DNA from: CAYMCV01 sp964389005
GTDB lineage: Bacteria; Bacillota; Clostridia; Lachnospirales; Lachnospiraceae
DNA: 17,941 nt
Direction: 5' to 3'
NCBI GenBank assembly: GCA_964389005.1
Contig: CAYMCV010000049.1
Location: forward strand, 1-17,941
Each line of letters starts with the position of its first letter. Position 1 is the first letter of the stretch. Positions 1 to 6,853 of this stretch are shown here, piece after piece. The notes beneath the pieces were generated by a model. The model ran no database searches, was not told the origin of the DNA, and saw only the letters and a program-made list of their open reading frames with translations. The position numbers and the translations under genes were made by a program.

Positions 1-1160
1 GGAATGTAAGCAGAGATCAGAATGGTAACCAAACTAACAATGACGGCAATTATAATTGCAATCCACGAAATGTGCAGATTTAGAGGCACACCGTCGTAGA
101 TAATGCTTTGGAATCGATTCGCCACGAAAAGCAGTACACCTCCTATGCTAAAAATTCCGAGAATCAGTCCGATGGGAATTCCGATAGCACCGATGCAGAG
201 ACCTTCAAACAATACAGATTTGCGTAACTGCCTCGGTGTGGCACCGACCGATGCAAGAATGCCAAACTGTCGCATGCGCTCGCTTAATGAGATTGAAAAT
301 GCGTTATAAATCAAAAAGATGGAGCCGACCATAATGATTGCAATGACAACAATACCGATGGTATAGAGAAGCGTTGTAAACAGTGTGTCTTCCGACAATC
401 CATAGAAACGAAGTATATAGTCGTTGACACAGTAGTCATCGGTTCCGGTCGTTTTAAGGTAACTGTGTAGCGAAAACGGGTTCTTAAGAGCGACAAGCAA
501 CGTGGAATCGAGAACTTTGTCGTTGTATTTGGTGATGACGGTATAACCGGGCGCCGTGTATTCTTCGAAACTCGGACGTCTGAAGACTCCGACAATGTGA
601 TATGTCTTGGTCTCTGTAATCGCCAAAACCTCCTGTGTATTGTAGGGATTGTGCTGATTTAACGTCTGCCCGTTAAGCGTGCGAATACCGATAGGCAGCG
701 TCAGCGTATCGCCGAGTTCGTAAGTCACCCCGCCGTTCGAAGCAATGCGGGCGGAGATGATGACTTCTGTTTCGTCTGCCGGAAGTCGTCCCATAATGAG
801 GTCGACAGGACAGTCGTCAAGCGATTCGTCGTCAACGCCGTTTACAAACAGATAAGGTTTATCGGGATTCGTACAGCCCGGCAATAGGGCATAGCCAAGA
901 TTTGCAAGTTTCAATGTGTTTGCGACGCGTCGGTTGTCCTGCTGTTCTTCGACAAACGTAGAGTCGGCAGCAGAGAAAGCAACATGCCAAAGCCCGTATT
1001 TTTGCGCGGCACCGTTGGCCATGTAGGTAAGAAGTGAGGCACCGAAAGTCAGAACCGCGGTAATCATCGCAGACGACAGAACGACACCGATAATGGTGAC
1101 AATGGTACGGGTCTTGTTCTTTTTTAGGCCCTGCAATGCAACTTTGTTAAAAATATTCAT
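1..1160 (-). CDS. FtsX/MacB-like ABC transporter permease (partial, C-terminus off the left edge)
   Basis: The reading frame is open from the ATG at 1160 to base 1, giving 386 residues of a longer protein. It begins MNIFNKVALQGLKKNKTRT, the usual cytoplasmic lead-in of FtsX-type permeases. A first membrane segment follows at about 19-43, then a large extracytoplasmic domain at about 45-262. Three more hydrophobic segments lie at about 265-287, 320-347 and 365-386. The stretch around 290-315 (SLSERMRQFGILASVGAT) is the conserved coupling region of this family. In the family, such permeases work with a dedicated ATPase to export or extract lipids, peptides or antibiotics. The start overlaps the ATPase stop as ATGA (1157-1160), so the two genes are probably translationally coupled. 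Clostridial relatives often carry a second four-helix half; whether this one does cannot be seen here. Substrate unknown. Confidence 0.9.
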   Translation of the reverse strand, partial: MNIFNKVALQGLKKNKTRTIVTIIGVVLSSAMITAVLTFGASLLTYMANGAAQKYGLWHVAFSAADSTFVEEQQDNRRVANTLKLANLGYALLPGCTNPDKPYLFVNGVDDESLDDCPVDLIMGRLPADETEVIISARIASNGGVTYELGDTLTLPIGIRTLNGQTLNQHNPYNTQEVLAITETKTYHIVGVFRRPSFEEYTAPGYTVITKYNDKVLDSTLLVALKNPFSLHSYLKTTGTDDYCVNDYILRFYGLSEDTLFTTLLYTIGIVVIAIIMVGSIFLIYNAFSISLSERMRQFGILASVGATPRQLRKSVLFEGLCIGAIGIPIGLILGIFSIGGVLLFVANRFQSIIYDGVPLNLHISWIAIIIAVIVSLVTILISAYI

Positions 1161-1846
1161 GCTCTGCCCACCTGCCTTTCATCGCGGACAACTTTTCCGT
1201 CGGCAATACCGATGATTCTGTCTGCCTGAAGCGCAATGTTTTCATCGTGTGTAACAATGATCAACGTCTGGTGGTACATATTGTGACTTTCTTTGAGCAA
1301 ACGAATGATTTCACGGCCGTTTTTACTGTCCAAACTACCGGTCGGTTCATCGGCAAGAACGACTGCCGGTGCATTCATCAGCGCACGGCCGATGGCAACA
1401 CGTTGCTGCTGACCGCCGGATAACTGATTGGGGAGATGCGTTTTGCGATCAGCTAAGCCGAGCAAATCAAGAAGGTCTTGCAAGCGTTCTTCATTGACCT
1501 TTCGCTTGTCCATGAGAATGGGAAGGGTGATATTTTCTACGACGTTCAACGTCGGAATTAAGTTGTGAAACTGATAAATCAGTCCGACCTGACGCCTCCG
1601 AAAAATCGCAAGTTTCTCAGTGCTTTGTGCATAGACATCCTGTCCTTCGAGAAAGATTTTGCCGGAAGTCGGAACATCAACGCCCGCAATTGTGTGTAGA
1701 AGTGTGGATTTACCCGAGCCGGAAGTACCGATGATGGCTGTAAATTCACCTTTTTCAACAGTTAATGAAATATGATCGAGTGCGGTAACCGCATTCTCGT
1801 TTTTCCCGTATACTTTGCACAGATCTTCGATTTTGAGGAATTCCAT
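1157..1846 (-). CDS. ABC transporter ATP-binding protein (MacB/LolD/BceA-type)
   Basis: The 229-residue protein has every ATPase motif of the family. These are Walker A GTSGSGKST (40-48), Q-loop Gln 93, signature LSGGQ (143-147), Walker B VVLADE (163-168) with the D-loop SLDS, and switch His 201. The sequence LADEPTGSLDS is typical of the group that powers FtsX-fold permeases (LolD, MacB, BceA, FtsE). It acts at the inner face of the membrane with the permease encoded immediately downstream, with which it overlaps by 4 nt. A clear AAGGAGG site lies shortly before the ATG. The gene is separated from the upstream histidine kinase by an 89-nt gap carrying a phased direct repeat. This suggests its own promoter under control of the neighbouring response regulator. 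Substrate not determinable. Confidence 0.95.
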   Translation of the reverse strand: MEFLKIEDLCKVYGKNENAVTALDHISLTVEKGEFTAIIGTSGSGKSTLLHTIAGVDVPTSGKIFLEGQDVYAQSTEKLAIFRRRQVGLIYQFHNLIPTLNVVENITLPILMDKRKVNEERLQDLLDLLGLADRKTHLPNQLSGGQQQRVAIGRALMNAPAVVLADEPTGSLDSKNGREIIRLLKESHNMYHQTLIIVTHDENIALQADRIIGIADGKVVRDERQVGRA

Positions 1847-1883
1847 GATGTGAGCCTCCTTTGTGTTGGGTTGTAGGTTAGCT

Positions 1884-1911
1884 ACATCTTAACGTATGTT
1901 GCTGACATCTT
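1884..1911 (-). promoter_or_regulatory. Direct repeat, candidate response-regulator operator
   Basis: On the minus strand AAGATGT occurs twice (1905-1911 and 1884-1890), start to start 21 bp apart, or two helical turns. It sits in the short gap between the histidine kinase and the ABC ATPase. OmpR-family regulators bind direct repeats, though usually spaced nearer 10-11 bp. The position suits control of the transporter genes by the adjacent regulator. The minus-strand TAAGAT overlapping the second copy could be a -10 element, but no clear -35 is visible. This is inference. Confidence 0.35.
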
Positions 1912-1935
1912 CGTGACTTTTTGGTGAGAGAATCG

Positions 1936-2925
1936 TCACTTTGGGAAACGTATGATAAAAAGTGCACCGCCTGCGGGGTGATTTTTAGCCGTGATGGTAC
2001 CGCCCTGTCGCATGATGACCATGCGGCTTAGCGCCAATCCGATTCCGTAACCGGTTGCATTTGAGTGCTTACTGCGATAAAAACGCTCAAAAATATGCGG
2101 CAGGTCTTCCGGCATAAAACCGTGCCCGCTGTCGTGGATGGTCAACTCTGTAAAAAGCATGGTGTCCGTACAGGAAATGTCAATTTCACCGTGTTCACCA
2201 ATCGATTCCATGCAATTTTTAAGGATATTCTGCAGAGCCTCCGCAAGCCAGTTGGCATCGCAGGCAAGCAAGAGATCGTTCGGGACATCAATATCGAGAC
2301 GAATGTCGTGAAGCTCCATTGAAATAAGCAGCGGATGTGCTGCGCGTGAAATCAGCTCCGCGAGGGAGACGGGCGCGAGAGTGAAGGCAACGAGGCTCGC
2401 GTCGAGACGCGAAATCTTTAGGAGCGAAGTCAAAAGCCAATCCATCTGCGTCAAAAGGGTATCGGTTTCGCGCAGAAGCGATGCGCGTTCGGCTTCGTCC
2501 GTGGTGTTTTCCAAAAGCGACAAGATTAAATTGACAGAGGTCAGCGGCGTGCGCAGCTGGTGTGCAACATCTGCAAGCGATTCCGCCAGCAGCTTTTTCT
2601 CATCGAGGAGCTTGTCATTCTGTTCGCGAATGCGCTGCGTCATCTTGGTAATTTCACTTTGTAATATGGAAAGTTCACCTTCGGCGGAGTCGCTGATATA
2701 GATGTGGTCAGCCTTGTGAAGAACAAGGTCGATCTGCTCGGAAATTTTTTGCAGACTTTTGTAGCGCTGTTTGGTAAAAAGGATAAAAACGACGATATAA
2801 ACGACGGCGGAGCAAAGCGCAAGGAAACCCGCGCCGGGATGAATTAAGAATCCGACAAACGTAGTAACTATTGCGATGCCAATCAGAATCGCCAGAAAAA
2901 TGCGAATTTCTCTGTTACGAAGCAT
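1936..2925 (-). CDS. Sensor histidine kinase with two closely spaced membrane helices
   Basis: The 329-residue protein has two hydrophobic helices at about 8-27 and 33-50. They are joined by a loop of only about six residues, so there is essentially no extracellular sensor domain. A linker of about 70 residues leads to the dimerisation/phospho-acceptor helix with His 122 (DVAHQLRTP). The ATP-binding domain shows the N box around Asn 237 (NILKN), G1 DSGHGF (265-270), F box FERFYR (279-284) and G2 GYGIGL (292-297). This build matches intramembrane-sensing kinases, which often sense through an associated ABC transporter such as the one encoded next door. Its start overlaps the end of the response regulator gene by 11 nt, so the two are co-translated partners. 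Signal unknown; a detoxification or cell-envelope role is inferred. Confidence 0.93.
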   Translation of the reverse strand: MLRNREIRIFLAILIGIAIVTTFVGFLIHPGAGFLALCSAVVYIVVFILFTKQRYKSLQKISEQIDLVLHKADHIYISDSAEGELSILQSEITKMTQRIREQNDKLLDEKKLLAESLADVAHQLRTPLTSVNLILSLLENTTDEAERASLLRETDTLLTQMDWLLTSLLKISRLDASLVAFTLAPVSLAELISRAAHPLLISMELHDIRLDIDVPNDLLLACDANWLAEALQNILKNCMESIGEHGEIDISCTDTMLFTELTIHDSGHGFMPEDLPHIFERFYRSKHSNATGYGIGLALSRMVIMRQGGTITAKNHPAGGALFIIRFPK

Positions 2926-3598
2926 GTGAGTCCCCCAATCTGTATCCGGTACCGCGGACGGTCAGAATGATGGTCGGATTGGTCGGATCGTCTTCAATCT
3001 TCTCACGCAGTCGTTTGATGTAGACCGTGAGTGTGTTGTCGTTAACGTATTCGCCTGCCGCATCCCACAACTCGTCCAAAAGTTTTTCGCGGGTTAGGAT
3101 GGATTTCGGGTTGTTGATAAAAACCAGAAGCAGACGATATTCGAGTGCGGATAAGAAAACGTCCGTGCCGCTTTTTTGCACCACGCTGCTTGCGGTATCA
3201 ACGCTTAAGTGATCGATTCGAAAAACCGAGGGCGTGCGCTCGCTTTTGCGGAGTGCCGTTTGGATGCGTGCAATCAGTTCACGCGGTCGAAACGGTTTGG
3301 TAATGTAGTCGTCGGCACCCATATTCAGTCCGGTGACGACACTTGATTCATCTCCCGAAGCCGTCAAAAACAGAACGGGTATGTCTTGCGCGGATTTGAT
3401 TTCCGTACACAAGCTGTAACCGTTTCCGTCGGGCAATGCAATATCAAGCAACGCAAGGTCAAATCTGTGTGCACAAAGCGCATCGAGTGCGTCTTTTTTG
3501 GTTGACGCATGGATTACATCGAAGCCTTCCGCGCGAAGCAGAAGAACGAGATTTTTGGCAATGGCTTTGTCATCTTCCACCAGAAATAAGCGTTTCAT
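2915..3598 (-). CDS. OmpR/PhoB-family response regulator
   Basis: The start is set at the ATG at 3598 (MKRLFLVEDD) because AAAGGAG (3604-3610) lies 5 nt upstream. The frame extends further to a TTG at 3616, but that start would sit upstream of the ribosome binding site. The 227-residue protein has a receiver domain with acidic pocket Glu8-Asp9-Asp10, phospho-acceptor Asp 52 (LLDIALPDG), Thr 79 and Lys 101 (KPF). A C-terminal winged helix (about 125-223) ends in the family's RGTGYRL. It pairs with the overlapping histidine kinase gene and probably controls the ABC transporter genes further downstream. Its promoter faces that of the divergent ABC-F gene. A relation to VanR/BceR-like regulators is plausible, but I cannot assign a specific one. 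Confidence 0.94.
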   Translation of the reverse strand: MKRLFLVEDDKAIAKNLVLLLRAEGFDVIHASTKKDALDALCAHRFDLALLDIALPDGNGYSLCTEIKSAQDIPVLFLTASGDESSVVTGLNMGADDYITKPFRPRELIARIQTALRKSERTPSVFRIDHLSVDTASSVVQKSGTDVFLSALEYRLLLVFINNPKSILTREKLLDELWDAAGEYVNDNTLTVYIKRLREKIEDDPTNPTIILTVRGTGYRLGDSHAS

Positions 3599-3627
3599 GG
3601 GCGCTCCTTTCGACAATTGATAACTTT

Positions 3628-3656
3628 AGTATAGTATTTTTATAGGAAACGCACAA
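3628..3656 (-). promoter_or_regulatory. Putative promoter of the response regulator/kinase genes
   Basis: On the minus strand TTGTGC (3651-3656) and TATACT (3628-3633) are separated by 17 bp. The -10 is good and the -35 weak. Transcription would start near 3621 and give a leader of about 20 nt before the regulator's ATG. It lies back to back with the stronger plus-strand promoter. Confidence 0.45.
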
Positions 3657-3672
3657 CCGGAAATGAAAATAT

Positions 3673-3702
3673 TTGACACTTATGTTACGTCATGGTTATA
3701 AT
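3673..3702 (+). promoter_or_regulatory. Consensus sigma-A promoter of the ABC-F gene cluster
   Basis: TTGACA (3673-3678) and TATAAT (3697-3702) are both perfect matches, separated by 18 bp. The expected start is about 3708-3710. This shows that the frame extension of the ABC-F gene to the TTG at 3702 cannot be translated from this promoter. It also places a short ATG-initiated ORF at or next to the 5' end of the transcript. Confidence 0.8.
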
Positions 3703-3708
3703 TGTTAG

Positions 3709-3759
3709 ATGAAGCAAAACGTGCGATTATCGACACGATACGCTTCGGAACGGACTTAA
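3709..3759 (+). CDS. Possible 16-residue leader peptide before the ABC-F gene
   Basis: An ATG at 3709, at the predicted transcription start, opens a 16-codon frame (MKQNVRLSTRYASERT) ending at TAA 3757-3759, 5 nt before the ABC-F start codon. There is no room for a ribosome binding site, so translation would have to be leaderless. A small hairpin TATCG-aca-CGATA (3728-3740) lies inside. Several antibiotic-inducible ABC-F genes are controlled through translated leader peptides, which is why it is listed. It may be chance. Confidence 0.25.
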   Translation: MKQNVRLSTRYASERT

Positions 3760-3764
3760 AAATC

Positions 3765-5693
3765 ATGATATATCAGATAAAAGAAGCCATCATAGGATTT
3801 CCGGGGTGCGTACTGCTTGACCGGGTATCGATGGAAATCAGAAACACAGAAAAAATATGTATTGTCGGCAGAAACGGATGCGGCAAAACCACCTTGTTAA
3901 AAGTCATTGCCGGAAGACATGAAACGAGCAACTTAGACAGCGACGAGGTTTTTGGCATACTGAAATCAAAGTCATTGCGTATCGGATATTTAGAGCAGAT
4001 GAGTTTTTCGGATGAGAGCAAGACGGTGCGCGAAGAATTGATGAATGCCAATCCGGATTTGTCGGCGTTAAGAAGGAAACTTGCGACGTTAACCGAAACG
4101 CTGGAGCATGATACCTCGACACAGGTGATTACGGAATACACGAATGCCACAGAGCGCTTTGAGGCGATGGGTGGCTATTCCTATACATCGGAAATGGAGC
4201 AGATGTTTACACGATTCGGCTTTGCGATTCAGGACATGGAGCGCACGCTGAATACATTTTCCGGAGGGCAGAAGACGAAGATTGCGTTTGCAAAGCTCCT
4301 GCTTAGCAAACCGGACGTCTGTCTTTTGGATGAACCGACGAACCATTTGGATTTACCGACCATCGAGTGGTTGGAAGGATATCTCAAATCGTACAAGCAT
4401 GCGGTTGTAATTGTATCGCATGACCGTATGTTTTTGGATCGGATTGCGGATGTTACTTACGAAATCGAGTATCGTCAGATGAAACGTTATGTCGGCAATT
4501 ATACCGATTTTATGAGGCAAAAACAGCTTGATTACGAGAAACAGTGCCGCGACTATGAAGCGCAGCAAAAAGAAATCGAGCGTCTGACGTTATTCATTGA
4601 GAAGTGGAAGAACACGCCGACCAAGGTTGCCATGACGCGGTCGAAGAAAATGCAGATTGAGCATATGGTCAAGATTCCGAAGCCCATACATTTTGATACG
4701 AAGCCGATGCATAATAAGTTCCAGCCCGCCGTCAAGAGTGGTTCTGAGGTTTTACAGGTGAAGAAAATCAAACTCGGCTATACGGAGGAACTGGCGGAGG
4801 TCAGTTTCGAGTTGAGACGCGGACAACATCTTGCCGTGCTTGGAGAGAACGGACGCGGAAAGTCAACTTTGTTGAAGACAATCGTGGGGCAAATTTCCGC
4901 ATACAATCAGGCGGATGGTGACGGAAGAATTGTTTTCGGAAAAGACGTGGATTGGGCATACTTTGATCAGGAACTTTTGAACTTAGACGAGCACAAGACG
5001 GTCATCGAGGAGTTGTGGGATGCATATCCTCGTTTGGAACAGACCGAGATTCGTACAATACTCGGGAATTTCCTTTTTTCCGGGGAGGAAGTGTATAAGC
5101 CGGTCAAGCAATTATCGGGTGGCGAACGTGTACGCTTATCGCTTGCGAAACTCATGCGTAAACAGGCCAATCTGTTGATTCTCGACGAGCCGACGAATCA
5201 TCTCGATATGATTGGGAAGGAAGCGTTGGAATCGATACTGAAGACCTATCAGGGAACCGTGTTGTTCGTTTCGCATGACAGATATTTTGTGAAGTCCATC
5301 GCGAACTGTTTGCTGATATTCGAGAACGGTAAGGTTGATTTTTATCCGGATGATTATGTGACCTATCTCGAAAAATGTGAGGAAAAGCAGAAGCAGGCGC
5401 AGGAGCAATCATTTACCGATGATAGAAAAGTACAGGCAGGGCCGAAAAAGGCTACAAGCGCAGTACAATTGGACCGAGAGGCACAAAAAGAACAACAGCG
5501 ACGAAAACAACGGCTTGCGCGTATTGAGGATGAGATAGCAAAGCAGGAAGAGGTCGTTGCGAAGTGGAAGGCAAGGTTTGAAGATCCGGAGATTGCCGCG
5601 GATTATGCGGAATTGGACGAAGTTCATAAAAGAATTGTTGAGGAAGAAGAGAAACTGAATACACTGTATCTTGAGTGGTCCGGTTTGGTTTAG
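3765..5693 (+). CDS. ABC-F family ATPase (YdiF/Uup-like, ribosome-associated)
   Basis: The start is placed at ATG 3765 (MIYQIKEAII), because the frame's upstream TTG lies in the -10 box. The site in front of it is weak (GGA 10 nt away). The 642-residue protein has two ATPase domains. The first has Walker A GRNGCGKTT (35-43), signature FSGGQ (165-169), Walker B LLDEPTNHLD (187-196) and His 219. The second has GENGRGKST (360-368), LSGGE (450-454), LILDEPTNHLD (471-481) and His 504. A basic helical linker lies at about 240-305 and a charged coiled-coil tail at about 535-640. There are no membrane segments, as expected for ABC-F proteins, which bind the ribosomal E site and modulate translation or protect against ribosome-targeting antibiotics. 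The tail fits housekeeping YdiF/Uup types better than classic resistance types, but a resistance role is not excluded. Confidence 0.93.
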   Translation: MIYQIKEAIIGFPGCVLLDRVSMEIRNTEKICIVGRNGCGKTTLLKVIAGRHETSNLDSDEVFGILKSKSLRIGYLEQMSFSDESKTVREELMNANPDLSALRRKLATLTETLEHDTSTQVITEYTNATERFEAMGGYSYTSEMEQMFTRFGFAIQDMERTLNTFSGGQKTKIAFAKLLLSKPDVCLLDEPTNHLDLPTIEWLEGYLKSYKHAVVIVSHDRMFLDRIADVTYEIEYRQMKRYVGNYTDFMRQKQLDYEKQCRDYEAQQKEIERLTLFIEKWKNTPTKVAMTRSKKMQIEHMVKIPKPIHFDTKPMHNKFQPAVKSGSEVLQVKKIKLGYTEELAEVSFELRRGQHLAVLGENGRGKSTLLKTIVGQISAYNQADGDGRIVFGKDVDWAYFDQELLNLDEHKTVIEELWDAYPRLEQTEIRTILGNFLFSGEEVYKPVKQLSGGERVRLSLAKLMRKQANLLILDEPTNHLDMIGKEALESILKTYQGTVLFVSHDRYFVKSIANCLLIFENGKVDFYPDDYVTYLEKCEEKQKQAQEQSFTDDRKVQAGPKKATSAVQLDREAQKEQQRRKQRLARIEDEIAKQEEVVAKWKARFEDPEIAADYAELDEVHKRIVEEEEKLNTLYLEWSGLV

Positions 5694-5707
5694 AGAGGAA
5701 ATGCAAA

Positions 5708-6853
5708 ATGGGTGAAGTGCAGACCAAAAAAAGAGAGGCAAACCTTGAGTTGCTGCGCATTCTTGCCATGCTGATGGTGGTTACGTTACACTGTCTCGGA
5801 AAAGGGGGCGCAACAACGCCGTATGCGAACGGAGTCACACCGAATTTCCTTATTGCATGGGGATTGGAGGCACTTGGTATCGTCGCGGTCAATATCTATG
5901 TTTTGCTGAGCGGCTATTTTCTCGTGACGGCGCAGTTTCGGATTGAGAAGTGTTTGAAACTATGGTTACAGATATTCTTTTATTCTGCCGGTATTTGGGT
6001 TCTGTTTTCTCTGCTTGGTCGCGTTCCCGGCGATTTGCAGAATTCATACTACAAATTCATGGTGTTTGCGCCGATTACATCACAGCACTACTGGTTTGCG
6101 ACGACATATTTCATTTTTTACTGTATTTCACCGTTTTTGGCATTGCTGGCTCGTAAAATGAGTAAAAAGCAACTATTAACATGTATTGTTGTACTGATGC
6201 TTTTCTTCTCCAACGTATGGCGCGCATTGTTACCGATGTCGTCGCCTGTCGATGACAGGGGCTATGGGATTGCATGGTTTGTATGCCTGTTTTTTGTTGC
6301 TGCATATCTGCGATTGTATGCGCCGAAAGAGGGAAAGGCGTGGAAGTATTTCTTGATGTATGTTGCCGCGGCGGCAGCGATTTTCTTGTCTATGTTGTTG
6401 ATTGGTCAGATTGCCGTTTCCACCGGTCGATTCGAGAAGTTCATATCGATTTTTTATGATTACAATTCGCCGCTTACGATTATTGCGGCAATCGCTTTGT
6501 TTCTTGCGTTTCGTTATGTGAAGATTTCCGGGAAAATATTGACAAACGTCATTATAAAAATTGCAGGGCTGACTTTCGGCGTGTATTTGTTGCATGAACA
6601 CCTACTGTTGCGCTCATTGTGGGTTGATTTCTGGAAAATCAATACATTTGTAGAATCACCGTGGTTTTTGCCGGTATGCATCGGTGTTGTATTGGCGGTG
6701 TTTGCCGCAGGCTGTCTGATTGAGTGGCTACGTCAGTTGCTTTTTAACTTGGTCTATAAATGCAAGCCATACCGCGCGGTAATGAAGCGTATTTCAAAGA
6801 TTGATTTACGTTTTAACGGTGCTTTGGAGGAGTCAAATGAAGATAAAAGATAA
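5708..6853 (+). CDS. Acyltransferase family 3 membrane protein (OafA/WecH-like)
   Basis: ATG 5708 (MGEVQTKKRE) is chosen because AGAGGAA (5694-5700) lies 7 nt upstream. The frame extends back to 5675, but that would overlap the ABC-F gene. The 381-residue protein starts with the family's first-helix signature ANLELLRILAMLMVV followed by His 28, then VNIYVLLSGYFLV. About ten hydrophobic helices follow and the tail is basic. Acyltransferase-3 proteins transfer acetyl, succinyl or similar groups across the membrane onto sugars of surface polysaccharides, peptidoglycan or secreted glycolipids. The gene lies 14 nt after the ABC-F stop and overlaps the next gene by 17 nt, so it is in an operon. With the GT-C-like protein downstream, modification of a cell-surface glycan is the natural inference; the acceptor is unknown. 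Confidence 0.88.
   Translation: MGEVQTKKREANLELLRILAMLMVVTLHCLGKGGATTPYANGVTPNFLIAWGLEALGIVAVNIYVLLSGYFLVTAQFRIEKCLKLWLQIFFYSAGIWVLFSLLGRVPGDLQNSYYKFMVFAPITSQHYWFATTYFIFYCISPFLALLARKMSKKQLLTCIVVLMLFFSNVWRALLPMSSPVDDRGYGIAWFVCLFFVAAYLRLYAPKEGKAWKYFLMYVAAAAAIFLSMLLIGQIAVSTGRFEKFISIFYDYNSPLTIIAAIALFLAFRYVKISGKILTNVIIKIAGLTFGVYLLHEHLLLRSLWVDFWKINTFVESPWFLPVCIGVVLAVFAAGCLIEWLRQLLFNLVYKCKPYRAVMKRISKIDLRFNGALEESNEDKR

Noticed and set aside
311..595. Minus-strand frame of 94 codons inside the permease region
   Set aside because: It is in another frame of the permease gene, which reads open and in family style from 1160 to the window edge.
3702..3764. N-terminal extension of the ABC-F protein from TTG 3702
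   Set aside because: The TTG overlaps the -10 box of a perfect promoter, so it would not be on the transcript; family alignment also fits the ATG at 3765.
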